NCBI GenBank assembly: GCA_943704415.1 | Contig: CALSCO010000440.1 | Location: 1 to 57,068, forward strand | DNA: 57,068 bases | Direction: 5' to 3' | DNA from: Parvularia atlantis | Taxonomy: Eukaryota; Opisthokonta; Rotosphaerida | In this document: piece by piece, positions 14,934-27,274 of the stretch | How positions within the stretch are numbered: position 1 is the stretch's first letter | How the letters are laid out: the number at the start of each line of letters is the position of its first letter | Position numbers and translations under genes: made by a program | Notes under the pieces: model-generated | The model's input: the letters and a program-made list of their open reading frames with translations, nothing else | Databases searched by the model: none | Told to the model about the DNA's origin: nothing

Positions 14934-16800
14934 ATGCGGCTCGTGGTGGTCGCGCTCTGCGCCGCGCTCGTCGCGCTCGCCGCGGCCGCGGCTCCGCACA
15001 GCTGGGTCACCGTGACCGCGCCGCGCGAGCTGCTGCACGACCAGGCACTCGCGCGCGTCGCCGACCTGCGCGGCGTGTACGGCCAGCGCGACAGCGGCCT
15101 GCGCACGGCCCTCGTCGCCGTGCCGCACGCCGACGCCGCGCTGACGCTGGACGTGCTGGCGGTGCGTCGCGGCGCGCCCGCTGCACCCGCCGCACCGGGC
15201 CCGCTGCAGCGCCGTCGCGCGCGCAGAGTGACGTGACGATGGTCGTGCACGACGACGCCGCCAGCAAGCTCGTCAGCGACGACGAGTTCCGTCTGTGGGC
15301 CGTAGAGCAGCCCGAGGCACGCGCGCCTCGCCCCTCACCGTCCCGCACACACGCACCGCGGCTGACCACTGCACGCTGGCCACGGCGCACAGACGCTCGC
15401 GCCCGAGGCCCGCGCCGCGCTGCGCAGCCTGCTGGACACGTATGACCACTTCGCGGCGCACGACGCGGCCGGCGTCGTCTTTGTGCACATGCCGCTGGCC
15501 CACGCCGTCGACTGGCCCGCGGGCGTGCAGGTGCGCGGGGCCACGCGCGCCCGACCGTGATCGCTGACGTGCGCGTGGCCGTCCGCGCAGGCCATCCGTG
15601 TGCCGCGCCGCGCCATGCGCCCCGTGCCGGCGTCGCTGGCCGAGAGCCCTGCGGGCAAGTACCTGCGCACGCTGGCCAAAAACGACGTCATCGCCACCGC
15701 AATCGCGCGCATCAGCAAGGTGCGCGCGCTGGCCTCGCCGGGGTGCGGCGGGCTGAGCGTCGCCCACCAGGACGAGCTGTACGCGACCGACCTCGCGCTG
15801 AGCGAGGACTTTGTCACGCGCCAGTCGGCGTCGAACGGCATCAAGGAGGCCAGTGCGTACCTGCAGGAGCGCTTCCGCTCGTTCGGTGCGTGGGTGCTGC
15901 GTGCGACCTCGCCGTCTTGACACGTGCGCCCGCCAAGGCATTACGCGCGTGACCACCCAGACGTACCGCTCCGACTACGCCCCCAACGTCATCGCCGAAA
16001 TCCGCGGCATGGTCGAGCCGAACAAGTACGTCATCGTCGGGTGCGTGCTTGTGCCGTGCGCGTACGCCGTGTGGCGCACTTGTGCTGACTGCGCCTCGGC
16101 AAGCGCGCACTACGACTCGCGCAACACCAACTCGGCCGACACGACCGGCCGCGCGCCGGGCGCCGACGACAATGGCAGTGGCACGTCGGCCGTGGTGGAG
16201 CTGGCGCGCGTGATCGCGTCGCTCAACAACACCTTCGTCTACTCGATCCGCTTCGTGCTGTTCACGGGCGAGGAGCAGGGCCTGCTCGGGTCGGAGGCGT
16301 ACGCGGGCATGATTAGCGACGAGGGCCAGGAGGTCGTGGCGTTCTTCAATGCGGACATGCTCGGGTACCGCATCCCGGGCCAGCCGATCGAGATGGGCAT
16401 GAAGGACCGCTCAATCACGCAGTGGCTGCTCGAGGTCTCGTACGCGATCGACGCACTGTACGTGCCGCAGCTGCCGGTCAAGCTCAGCAGCTCGTGCTGC
16501 TCGGACTACATCAGGTGCGCGACGGCCGCCGCGCCCGTTGCGCTCACGCCCTTCGCGCGGCCAGCTTCTACGAGGTTGGCTACCCGGCCATCGGCTTCTT
16601 CGAGAACCCCACGACGGCGTCGACGTACCCGCAGGCACGCGCGCGGCCTGGAAGTGCGCTGCGCCGCGCGGTGCTAACCGCATCGCCTGCCGCAGTACCA
16701 CACGAGCCAAGACGTGATCACCAACCTGGACTTTGACCAGATCCAGCTCGAGGCGTCGGCGATCCTGGCCAACCTGATGACCTTCGCCGTGCCCAACTGA
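14934..16800 (+). CDS. secreted M28-family aminopeptidase
   Basis: Zinc aminopeptidase of the M28 (leucine/bacterial aminopeptidase Y-like) family. A clear signal peptide opens the protein (MRLVVVALCAALVALAAAAA), so it is secreted or vacuolar. All five metal ligands are seen in order: His in AHYDSR, Asp in GADDNGSG, the Glu pair in TGEEQGLLGS, Asp in NADMLGY and His in YHTSQD. The intron before AHYDSR has its CTGAC branch site but ends in AAG instead of CAG. The ATG at 14934 directly follows a CACGTG at 14928-14933. The stop is TGA 16798-16800. Substrate is not predictable from sequence. Confidence 0.9.
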
Positions 16801-16860
16801 CCGTGCGGTCTCGCGCGCGCGCGTGTGTGCGCGTTTTTTTTTGTGCGTTTCATTCCCTCT

Positions 16861-19800
16861 CTATGCCAGCGCTGGACGGGGAGGCGCGGTGCCGGGCAGC
16901 GCGGCCCAAAGGCCACCGCACACGCACGCGCTGTGCGACACGCTGTACCTGGGTGCGAGCACGCGTCAGCTGCCGCACTCCGTTAGCGCGCACTCTGCCG
17001 CACGGACCAGTGGATCGCATGCGCCGTCGCGCCCTTGGGCGGCAGCACGCCCGTCAGGCGGTAGCAGCGCAGGCACTGCACCGCCTGCTGGGCGACGAGG
17101 TACGCCCGATTGAGCTTCGTGTGCCGGACGCAGTCGTTGCGCACGTCGTCCGGCAGGCTCTGCGAGCAGTGCGTGAGCCACGACGCGGGCGGCTGCAGGT
17201 GCGCACCGCAGACACCGTCTCCGGCTCTGTCGTCGAGAACGCCAGCGCGTCGACGTGCGCAAACTCGCGCGCAATGTCGAGCCGCGCCGTGTCGCCCACT
17301 GTGCGGAGCACGCGTGTGTGAGAGCGCACTCCTTCGTCCCCTCTGCCGAAGCGTGCCCGCACCGGGGTCCTGCCACGGCAGCTCCAAGTGCTCCTGCAGG
17401 TGCCGCAGCAGGTGCAGCTTGCCCTCCACGCCGTCGATCGAGAACGGCGGCGCGTTCGCGCTCTTGGCGCTCGACGGCGTGCTGCGGCGGCGGCGCGTCA
17501 GCTCGCAGACTGCACGCTTGACCGGGCGCCACGCACGTCGCCTGCAGGCACGTGCCGATCAGCTGGACGTGCTCCTGCGCGAGCTGCAGCCGGCTCGCCG
17601 TCGCGGCGTGGTCTGTGCAGGGTGAACTGCGATCGCCGACGCGCCGGACGTGCCGCACCGATCGTCGGCAGCCCACGCAGCTTCTCGACCAGCAGGGTGA
17701 TGGAGAAGTGCGGCCGTGCCACGATCGTCTCGAGCGCTGGCGACCGCACCGTCACGCCCGCGTGGGGCTCGGCGCACAAACGCACCGTTGTAGAACATGG
17801 CCTCGGGTGAGCCGGCAAACTCCTGCTTCTTGCCATGGATCTGCACCGAGAGCACGTAGCACAGCAGCAGGCCCTGGTTTAGGTACATCAGTGGCTCGCC
17901 CGCGAGCAGTACCGCGACCTGCGAAAGGGTGTGAGCGACACAGACGTGTGTGCGCGCGCGCACGGCGGGGATGGTCGTGTCGACGACGACGCCCTCGCCG
18001 GTCGCCTTGTCGCCTGCTGCACGTGCTCAGCGGCGCACGCACAGCGCCAGCGGGCGCGCTCACCAAACTCGTGCCTCATGACGACGTAGTTGAGGTTGTA
18101 CAGCGCGTAGATCGCAAAGTCGATCAGCCAGCTCGCGAGCGGCACGAGTGTCCAGAAGCTCGCTGTGGTTGCGCATACGTCAGCAGTCGCAGGCGATCGT
18201 CGGCGCAGTGCGGGCACGCACCCGGATCAAACTTGGACGTGAGCGTCAGCTTGTCCAGCGACTCGCCCGACCGCAGCACGGCTGCAAACAGCGGCGTGAG
18301 CAAGCGCCCGCGCAGCTGCGGCATTGGCCCGCACAGGTGATGCGCTGCTGCGCGCCGACGGGATCGTTCAAGTGCGACAGCAGGACGTCGTGGATGAAGC
18401 TGCGCCCGCGCTGGTGAGCATTGAAGTGGCGACCGTGCGGATCGGGCGCGCGCACATCAGCTGCACGACCGAGTAGCAGTCCGACACCTGCACATGCATC
18501 GTGCCTGTGCTCCTGCAGGCGGCGGCGCCCGCACGGTGAGTAGGTTCGCGCCGCGCGACGCCGCCGCACCGGTACAGGCGCATCAGCTTGGACCAGAACT
18601 GGCGCGACTCGAGCTGCCGGATGTACTGACGGTAGTAGAAGAACATGACGCGGGCGACATCGTACGCGAGGGCTGCACCACAGAGGTGAGGCCATGCCGC
18701 GTGCGCGTAGGAGCACGCACCCTCCGGCGACCGCTTCGTGTCAGCGGCCAGCTGCGCGACGTGCTGCAGCAGGTCCCACGCGTCCGTCGCGCGCTCCATC
18801 GTCGCGAGCAGCGCGTACGCAAACGCGATCGCGGCGTCGTCTTCCGCTGGCGGTCCGCGGGCCAGTGAGCGGTCGCCACAAAGGGTGGCAGCAGCGTACG
18901 CACGCATGGCCGACGAAACGTCCATGTGCGCGCCGTCGCCGTTGCTGGCCACCGAAGCGCTCAAGGGAAAGACGCACGCGGCCGGCAGCAGCGACACGCG
19001 TAGTTCGCCGTTGGAGAAGGCCTGCACAAACGCGGCGTCGTTGGGCGAGAACGCAAGAGAGATTGCGGGCAGGTCGTCTGCGATGCGCGTCAGCAGAGAC
19101 GCGAGCGACGGCGGGCGCGGCGCACTCGCGACGAGCGAGCGACCGCCCGCGTGCAGCGGGTTGCCTGTCAACTGCGGCACGGCCTCGACCGTGAATAGCA
19201 GCTCAAAAGTTGCGCTGGGCGCCGCAACGTCAAGGTCGCGACGCGCACGCTCTCCGCCCGACGCACATCGACCGCAGCTGCACGCTCCCGTCCGCAAACA
19301 TCAGCGCGAGCAGGCCACGCCCATCGCTCGTGAACTGCGACGCGACCAGGAACGATGCCATGGACAGGCGCTCGTCACGCAGCGGCACCCATACCTGCGC
19401 ACGCGCGTCACGCACACGCGCAGAGCGCTCACCGGCGGCTGCGCACCGCGTGGTCGGGCGGCACGCTCGTAAAGTTGAACACGCTGTGCAGCGGCACGGA
19501 CGCCCACGAGCTCTCGAAGCACGCGACGCGCGTGACGAAGCCTGCGACCGCTATGAGCGGCTGCCTGTGGGCGTGCCCAGTGCGTGCGCACCCGAGTCGG
19601 CCGTCGGCGCCGACGTGAACACGAGCAGGCGGAGCTCCTCGTTCTTGCGGCGCAGCAGGCACACACGGACGAGCTGCGTGCGTAGGTAGTGAGCGCGCGC
19701 AGGGTCGCACCGTGGCCAACGCGCACCTGCTCGTCGGCCGACAGTGACGCCAGCCGCACGCAGCCGTGAGGCGTCACGTCGAGTGTCCAGGCCATCGGCG

Positions 19801-20881
19801 TCGTCGGCAGCGCGGTCGCGGCGACGTCGTACACGAGCACCTCGCTGGGCAGCAGATCCGGGCGCGTGACATGCATGGCGATAAGGACCCGCCCGCCTGG
19901 CGCCGTGCGGCCCGCGACGTCAGCCAGCGTCCGGCCTAGCCCGTGCAGCGCACCCAGCTGCACAGCAAGGTCCGCATGCGGCACCAGGGCCCCGTCCGCG
20001 TCCGTGCCGAGGAGCGCGCGCTCGGACGTGAGTAGCTCGCCCGAGGGCGCGTCGCAAGCGATGACAAACTGCCGGCTGAGCGTGAGCGGCCGTGCGTGCG
20101 CAAGTGTGTGCGCACCCGCCCGGTGGACGTCACGAGCGCAAAGCAGACGCTGCCGAGCGGGTGCACGGGCCCAAGGTCCTCGGCCTCGAACGCCGCCGGC
20201 AGCTGGGGTGCGTCGCTGCGAGCCCGCGCTCAGGCGCTGCTCCGGCGCGTGCGCGGGCGCTGGCCGATTCGCGCGCACCTGCTCAGCGCGCGGCGCACCT
20301 CGTCCGACACCGCCGTGGCGGCGTGGAGCGTGCGCTCGTTCGGGATCCAGGCGACCGCGGCCGGCTGCTCCTGCAGCGCGAGCTCGCCCGCCAGCTCCCA
20401 GTCGGAGGCGCTGCCGCGCATGCGCCACACAGCCACGCGCCCGTCCTCATCGGCCGTGAGCAGGTGCGTGCCGCTCGGGTGCCAGAGCACGTGCGTGGGC
20501 ATGCTGTGGTGCAGCTGGCGGGCGCCGCGCTCAGGCAACCGTGACGCCCCTCCCCTCGGGGCCACGGTGCATACCGCCGGCAGCAGCGCCACGATCGCAC
20601 CCGGCGCGTTCGCGTCCATCACGGCGATCCGGTGCGACAGCACGACCGTCGGCGCGCCCGACGCCGGCGGCCAGGTCGGCGGCCAGACGAACGCGATCAG
20701 GTTGCGGGAGGACCACGCAACGTTGCTGCGCCACGCGCGCGCGGGGTGAGCTGACCACGCGCGCATCCGCCTCGATCGACACGCACCGCGCGCTCGGCCG
20801 CGCCGGCAGCAGGTGCCGCAGCTGCGCCAGCGCGAGCGAGTGCGGCCGCGCAGCCGGCGTCGACGTCCAGAGCACAGTCAT
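16861..20881 (-). CDS. MED16: Mediator subunit 16
   Basis: Tail-module subunit of the Mediator complex that links activators to RNA polymerase II. The N-terminal half is a WD40 propeller; after a first intron the family hallmark [16 protein letters not shown] appears, then [20 protein letters not shown]. The C-terminal half is helical ([35 protein letters not shown]). The end carries CLRC and then, after an intron with a GTCCGT donor, [16 protein letters not shown], matching the Cys-rich end of animal MED16. Stop TAG is at 16861-16863, 60 bp from the convergent M28 stop. Start ATG is at 20881 with a TATA element about 30 bases upstream. Confidence 0.85.
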
Positions 20882-20910
20882 CTTCGACGGCAACTTCGAG
20901 CTGTCACCCA

Positions 20911-20918
20911 ATATATAT
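20911..20918 (-). promoter_or_regulatory. TATA-like element of MED16
   Basis: ATATATAT is nearly the only AT run in this stretch. On the minus strand it sits about 30 bases before the MED16 ATG and just after the photolyase stop (20938-20940). If it acts as a TATA box, the MED16 5' leader would be almost absent. Confidence 0.45.
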
Positions 20919-20937
20919 GGCCATGCTGCACACGGGC

Positions 20938-22745
20938 TCACTGCAACGCGGCGGCGCGCTTCTTGCGCGCGGGCACGGGCGCGGCGGGCGCAGGCGGGCC
21001 GCCCTCGTCCTCGCCGACCTCCTCGGCCACGTAGCCGCGCTTCTTCTGCGTCGGTCCGTTGTCGATGTAGCCGGGGGCCTCGCGCGCGCGCCTGGCCGCG
21101 CTCGGTCAGCTGCCGATCGAATGCGAGCGAGAGCGCGATGCAAGCGCACTTTTGCGCCGCGGCCGCCGCCGCCTGCGTGCTCGGGTAGTGCCGGATGTAC
21201 GCGTCGACGTTGAATTTGCGCCGGCAGCCGTCTTCGGTCATGAAGCGGATCTTGCCAAAGACGACCTGCGCTGGGGCCTTCAGCAGCTCGTCAGCAGTCG
21301 TCAACCGCGCGCGCACCCGCTCGCCCCAGCCCTGGTCGTGCGTGCCCATGATGCTCCACGACACACCGACGTAACCGTTTGGATCGTTACCGTCGAGCGA
21401 GTAGCGGTCGTTCTGTGTGCGGTCTGTGAGCGTTGCGCGCGCGCTCAGACACAGCGCGCCCACCTGCCGCTGCGCGATCTCGAGGGCCTGCTGCGGCGAC
21501 GCCGTCCACTCGAGGATCTTCTTGGCCCAGTACTGGCTCGCCAGGCGTGAGCGGGCGCGCATGCCCAGGACCCCGCGCACGCACCATGCGCATGAAGCCG
21601 TGGATCTTGCCGTCGCGCACGAGCTGCATCTGCGCTGCGTTCCACAGCAGGTCGTGCGTCTGGCCAGCCTCGAGCTCGGCCTCAGTGTAGATGAAGCCGC
21701 GGCGGTCCTGCACGGGCCAGCGTCACAGAGGCGACATCGCGCTGCCGGCCGCGACGTACGCGCGCGTGCGTCTCGAGCGTCTCGCGCGCCCAGTTCTCGG
21801 CGCCGCGCAGTGAGTCGTAGTGCTCTTGGTGCAGGCAGAAGTTGTCCGAGAGCTCGCGGCGCACGACCGCCTCCTCGACAAAGGCGTGCACCGACTCTGA
21901 GTGCGCCTTGCTGTGCTGTGCACGTGTGTGTGCTGCGGTGTCGCACCAACGCAGCGTGCGGCCGCGCACCTTTTGCACTTCGAGGACCGCGCGCTGCGGC
22001 GCCACGTGCCCGTAGTTGAAGTAGATGCTCATGTGCGACAGCGCGTCGGCCGTGGGGTCGTTGCGCTTCGTGCCGTACTGCTTGAGGCTGCGCGAGCGCG
22101 TCAGAGCAGCAGTCCGCCAAGCGTGCGCACCCGAAGACGCCACCGCTGCGAGCAGAACAGCGCCAGGTTGGCCAGACCCGCCTTCGTGCCCGGCTGCGCC
22201 CACGTCACGGGCGGCACGGAGCGGTCGCACTCGAGGCGTGCCTCGATCGCGGCCCAGTCGACCGGCTCGAGCCCCTTCCCCGCGCCCCGTCAGCCGCCAC
22301 GCGCTGCTGCCCAGCAGACGCACGCACGAGCGCCGCGCCGCTGTGCGGGTGCCGCTCGAGCGCCGGAAAATCGGTCAGGAACTCGCTCAGGAGGCCCGTG
22401 ATCTTGGGCCGGATCGTGCGCGCGGCGTACTCCTTCTTGGGCGAAGCGGTGCGGCACGGGACGACGTTGTGCGCGTCGACCTCCCACACGGGCACGGTGC
22501 GCGCCGCGCCCAGCAGCGTCTGCACCCACCCGCGCGGGCTGCGCAGCGGCCAGAAGTCGGTCACGACACCGCCGATCTGCCGTGCAGGGGCGTGTCAGCC
22601 GATGACCGGTGCTGACACGCGCACGCGCCTGGTTCTCGCGCACGAAGCGCGCGACCTGCTCGCCCGGCTGGCCGTACATGAGCCGCAGCGGGATGCCATG
22701 CTCCTTGAGGGTCTGTGCACACGCCCGCCCGCGCGCGCGCTCAGC

Positions 22746-22781
<36 letters not shown>

Positions 22782-23180
22782 CCCGCGGTCAGCACACCTG
22801 CTCCGTCTCGCGCAGGCCGCGCAGGGTCCAGTCGTAGTGCCGGAACGTCGCGTGGCCAAACTCGTTCGGGACGCAGTAAGCGACGAGCAGCGGCAGGCCG
22901 TGGTGTTTCGCCACGTCCTGCGCGTACAGCAGCGACCAGTTGTCTGCGGGCCGCGCGTGAACGCGGTGCGCGTGCGGCCGCGAACGGCGCGAAGCAGACC
23001 GGCGGCGCGCTTGTCGCGCGTCATCCAGTAGAGCACGGCGCGCGCGCCCGGCGCCAGCTTGCCCGTGCCGCTGAGCAGCTTGACGCGGTGCGCGTCGACG
23101 CGCGAGACTGGTGTGCGGCGGGGGCCAGAGTGAGGGACGTGTGCGGGGCACGAGTGCGCCGTGGTGTCACCAAGGGCCAT
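20938..23180 (-). CDS. class II CPD photolyase
   Basis: Light-driven FAD enzyme that reverses cyclobutane pyrimidine dimers. Class II hallmarks appear in order: [104 protein letters not shown] and [14 protein letters not shown]. The start is ATG 23180 (MALGDTT), about 27 codons before the family core. The basic tail RKKRAAALQ could aid nuclear entry. One intron contains a short GTCGGC-type repeat (about 22748-22785). MED16 follows on the same strand after 56 bp. Confidence 0.92.
22748..22785. repeat. GTCGGC microsatellite in a photolyase intron
   Basis: Six-base unit cgtcgg repeated about six times. It lies inside an intron of the photolyase gene, between its donor and a GCTGAC-like branch site. 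A shorter copy of the same unit sits in a beta-tubulin intron at about 50407-50428. Confidence 0.7.
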
Positions 23181-23219
23181 GACGATCAGCGTGCCGATCG
23201 ATCTGCAGCCCACACGGTT

Positions 23220-24849
23220 TCACTTCTGCTGAGCCATTTGCGCGTTTTGTTCCTGCTTACGCCGCAGCTTGAAGGCGATGAGCAGCTGGCGCATCGCCTC
23301 GTTGCGCACGGCGATGTCCTGCGGCGTGATGCTCGCGTTGTTGCGCCGCGTCCAGTCCGCGCCGTGCTCGAGCAGCAGCAGGGCCATGTTCTTGTCGCGC
23401 CGCAGGATCGCCCAGTGCAGCGGCGTCAGGCCATTGCTCCTGCGCGCCGTCGTCGCTCAGCGCACGCCAAACAGCGGCGATGGTCACGCACGAGAGGCTG
23501 TAGTTGACGTCGATCGACGGCTTCAGCAGCCCGAGCGGCCGCACGTGCCCGTACAGGATCTTGGTCGCGCGGTTGAGGTTGCCGGCCTTAGCGGCCATGA
23601 GCAGCTGCTCGCTGGCGGCGCGGTCGATTGCCTGCCGTGCAGAATCAGCCCGAGCTGCTCCTCGCGAGCAGAGAGCCGCGCGAACCGCGAGTGGGCCGCG
23701 TGACGCAGACACGGACGGCGGCGACGACGACGACGGTAGCGGCGGCGACGACGACACCGACGACGATAGCGACGGGCGCGACGGCGTGCCAAAGATCGCG
23801 AGTGACGGCCTGGCTGCGACCGGCGCCGCGGCCGGCTCATCTGACGTCACAAATAGCGCGCCCTTGAGCGCGTTTTGCGACCGCGACCGGCGGAACTGCG
23901 TCGCGGTGGTAAGAAAGGGCCAGCGGGGCGCGGCAGCCGTGTGCGCGTGCCGTCGTCTTGCTGGTCGTCTCGGTGTCGTCGCTGAGCCGCCCGATGCCGA
24001 GCCGCCCAAACACGCGCGCCTGGGCAAGTGTCAGCGGCGCGCGCGACGGCACAGAGGACGCGTGCCATGAACGACGGGGCCGGCGGCTGCTCCTGGCGGG
24101 CGGTGGCGTCGTCCTGCGCGTGCGTGATGCGACGGGTCAGCGCGCACTTCGCGGGGTGCGCGACCGCCACGCACGTCGCTGGAGGCCTGCGACGGCGCAT
24201 ACATGTCGTTCGCGAACGAGATCGGCTGCGCAGCCGGCGGCGCGTCAGTGGGACGGCCGCGCTTGCGTCACAACCGCGTCGCACCCCGGTCGCGCTCGCG
24301 GTCTCGCTGAGCACGGGCGAGGACACGGAGCGTGAGCTGCGCGGGCGTGCCGGGCATCAGCAGTGCAGAAGCGGGGCGGCGGCGCGCACAGTGAGCGCAG
24401 CTTGGCGGCCGCGTCGCCGCGTCGCCCGAGCTCATACACGGCCGCAGTCGGCGGCTGACCGTCCGCGGGCTCGTCCGCCGGCTGTGCAGGCTCGGCAAAG
24501 TACAGGTCCTGCGCACGCCTCTTCAATCTTTCCCTGTTGTACGCGCGCGTACGGGACGCCGGCCACGCACGAGCAGCGACTCGTACATGGGCGCGTCGGC
24601 GTCGTCGCCCGGCACGAGCTGCAGCATTGACCCGCGCAGGTCCTCGATCGACGCCGAGCGCGGGCGGCGCGAGCGGCGCTTGAGCCTGTGCGTGAGCGCC
24701 TCGAGCTGCCACGGCGCGTCAGGCCGCGGCCATCTCTCAACGCGCGCCGGTCCGCGTCGCACCTGCGCGGCCGTGTCGGCGCGTCGCGCCTCAATCCGGC
24801 GCTCGCCGTCACTCAGCGCGGCCACGATGTCATCGAGCGTGGACACCAT
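23220..24849 (-). CDS. ankyrin-repeat protein of unknown role
   Basis: Starts MVSTLDDIVAALSDGERRIEA and continues, after an intron, with a basic helix (LTHRLKRRSRRPRSAS). A low-complexity Ser/Pro middle follows. The C-terminal part has about two ankyrin repeats: AAKAGNLNRATKILYG and, after a last intron, TPLHWAILRRDKNMALLLLE and NASITPQDIAVRNEAM. It ends with a Gln-rich tail and TGA 23220-23222. Ankyrin repeats mediate protein contacts; nothing in the sequence names a partner. The middle exons (about 23700-24500) are poorly constrained. The start lies 15 bp from the divergent uL4m start. Confidence 0.6.
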
Positions 24850-24864
24850 CCAAAATTTTCCACG
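24850..24864. promoter_or_regulatory. 15-bp divergent intergenic spacer, ankyrin gene/uL4m
   Basis: This is the shortest start-to-start gap in the window. It is centred on an AAAATTTT palindrome (24852-24859), the only AT-rich bases around, which could bind the same factor in both directions. Confidence 0.5.
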
Positions 24865-26142
24865 ATGGCGGTGCAGTGCGCTTGCGCTTCTCGTCGCCCT
24901 CGCGCGCTCACGTCCCTGCTCGCATGCCCAGCTCGCCCAGGCAACCGCGCTCGCGACGCGCGCCTTCCGCTCGTCCGCGTTTCTCGGCCTGCGCCGCGTC
25001 GTCGCCGTGCGGCCACCCGGTGCGCAGGCGGCGCACGCACTTTTCCCGTGCGTCGCGCGTGACCCGCGCACCCGGCCGCCCAGAGGCCCGGCCCGACCCG
25101 AACGAGCGCGTACAGGCGTGGGTGCGCGACTTCCGCACGGGCAAGCCCGTGAGCTTTGTCGAGCTGCGGCGGGTCATCTTTGGCCTGCCCGTGCGGCGCG
25201 ACATTCTGCAGCGGTGCACCTTACCTTCGCTCGCTGCGCGCCACGCTGAGCGGCCGTGCGCAGCGTCATCGTCTGGCAGCTGGCCAAGCGCCGCGCGGGC
25301 ACGCACAGCACCAAGGGGCGCAACGAGGTCCGCGGCTCGACGAAGAAGATGGGCCCGCAGAAGGCGCGTGGCTGGTGGCGGCAAGTTGGCCGTGCCTGAC
25401 TGACTGGTCGGGGGTGTGTGCGAACAGGGCTCAGGCGGGGCGCGCCACGGCACGAAGCGCGCGCCCATCTTTGTGAAGGGTGCGGCGCAGCCACGTGCGC
25501 GGAACGGGCATGCCTGAGCGGCGCGGCGCAGGTGGTGTCGCGCACGGGCCCAAGCCGCGTAGCTTCGCGTTCAAGCTCAACAAGAAGGTCCGCTCGCTCG
25601 GCCTGCGCACGGCGCTCTCGGCCAAGTATGCCCAGGTGCGCGTGCGCGCTGCCTGCGGCGATGCAATGGCGTGCTGACCCGCGTGCGCAGGCCGACGGGC
25701 TGCAGATTGTCAACGCCGAGTCGCTCGTGCCGCCTGAGCCGAAGGTGGGCGCGGCCGCGCTGCACACGCCGTAACGACTGACGCACACACGCGCGCGCGC
25801 ACAGACCAAGGTCATGGCGCGGCTGATGGGCGAGCGCGGGCTGCTGGACAAGCGCACGCTGATCATCTACAACGAGACGATGCCGCGCAACCTCGAGCTG
25901 TCTGTGCGGTGCGGTCACAGGGCCAGAGCGCGGCCAGCAGCGCGGGCTGACAGGCGCGCCCGCGACCGCGCAGCAACTTGCCGCTGGTCAACACGCTGCC
26001 CGTGCGCGGGCTCAACGTGTACGACATCATCCGCGCGCACCGCGTGATCATCGCCCAGGACGCGCTGGCCGGGATAGAGAAGCGCTTCGAGCGCATAATC
26101 GCACCGCCGCCCAAGCGCATGCCAGCGCGCGCGGTGGCGTAG
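24865..26142 (+). CDS. MRPL4: mitochondrial ribosomal protein uL4m
   Basis: Large-subunit protein of the mitochondrial ribosome. Exon 1 is only ATG-GCG; two introns with GTGCAG and GTGCGC donors then join a typical presequence ([18 protein letters not shown]) to the uL4 body. Body motifs are [50 protein letters not shown] and [15 protein letters not shown]. The C-terminal half contains [18 protein letters not shown]. Arg-rich presequence and body sequence favour a mitochondrial over a cytosolic uL4. Stop TAG is at 26140-26142, 46 bp from the convergent ARV1 stop. Confidence 0.9.
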
Positions 26143-26188
26143 CGCGTGTGTGTTGGTGTGTACACATGCATGCACCCGCGACAGCAGA

Positions 26189-27219
26189 TCAGTACAACCC
26201 CCACACGGGCACGCTCGGCAGCAAGAGGTGCACGGCCAACTGCACCAGCAGCTTCGCGGCCCAGCCCGCGAGCACGGCGAGGAACGCCCTCTGGTGCGAT
26301 GTGTTGAGGAACACTGCACGGCGCGGCGGCGGGTGAGACACAGCCCACGCGACGCGTCCGTGTGTGCGCGCGCACCGGACAGTGCCTGCGTGTTGGACGA
26401 GGCGACAAAGACGTTGATGATCCACAGGTACGTCAGGTCGTGGTAGTCCCAGATGAGCATCGGGATGAGGATGCTCTTGGCGAAGCTCGAGATGAGGACG
26501 GCCATCGTCGCGTAGTTGTACTTGACGATGGCGTACTTGGACCCGACCTGGCACCGGATCGCCAGCAGCACGCCCGCGTGGAACGCCAACGTCTCTGTCG
26601 CGCCGGTCAACTGCGCGCACACGCCGGCCCGCCACGCCGCACCGAGCGCGAGTGACGTGACGACCGACGCCGCGCGCGTCCCAAACTCGACGCCGTGCGC
26701 CTCCCAGTCGAGCTGCGCGAGCGTCTGGCCGATGTTGCTGAACGTCCCGCCGTACAGGTCGGCGTAGAGCAGCAGCCAGCGGAACGCTGCGGCGCGGGTG
26801 CGTGGGCCAGCGACGTCGTCCGCGCGCACGAGGCACACCCGCGTCAAACACCATCCAGAGCAGCGCGAGGCCTGCGACGGTCAACTGCGTCGCGATGCGC
26901 GCGGTGAGCGGCGATCGGGCGCTAGCGTGCGCGCGTACATTGCAGCCGCGGTCGAGGTAGTCGATGCGGTTGAAGAGCAGGTGGCGGTACACCTGCGGCT
27001 TGTGCAGGACCATGTCGATGAAGATCACGACAAACTCGTACTCAACGTAGCGGTCGGCGAACTGGCCGCATCGGTACTGCCGCGGGCCGCGCGTGGGCAC
27101 ACCACCACAGACGACGATGATGACGCAGCACGCACACACTGCGTCAGGCGGATGTTGCCCTTGCTGAACTCGCGGTACAGGTCCGAGACGGGCGCGCCGC
27201 ACTCGACGCACGTGGGCAT
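26189..27219 (-). CDS. ARV1: ARV1 ER lipid-homeostasis protein
   Basis: ER membrane protein of the ARV1 family, involved in sterol distribution and GPI-anchor supply. The N-terminus is the ARV1 homology domain: a zinc-binding CVECGAPV motif, a GNIRLTQC run that joins across an intron to YRCGQFADRYVEYE, then FIDMVLHKPQVYRHLLFNR. Several hydrophobic helices follow (VAGLALLWMV, YATMAVLISSFAKSILIPML, LTYLWIINVFVASSNTQAL). It ends VPVWGLY and TGA 26189-26191. The start ATG is at 27219. Confidence 0.92.
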
Positions 27220-27274
27220 CGCGTCGGCAGTGCGGCGCGAGTCAGCGTGGCGGCCACTTTAGTGACGCTCGGGG
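27220..27274. promoter_or_regulatory. 55-bp divergent intergenic spacer, ARV1/HSBP1
   Basis: The longest of the seven divergent gaps. No TATA, CCAAT or heat-shock element is visible. Confidence 0.45.

Noticed and set aside
22748-22785. GTCGGC repeats as a CRISPR-like array
   Set aside because: Simple six-base tandem repeat inside an intron, without spacers.
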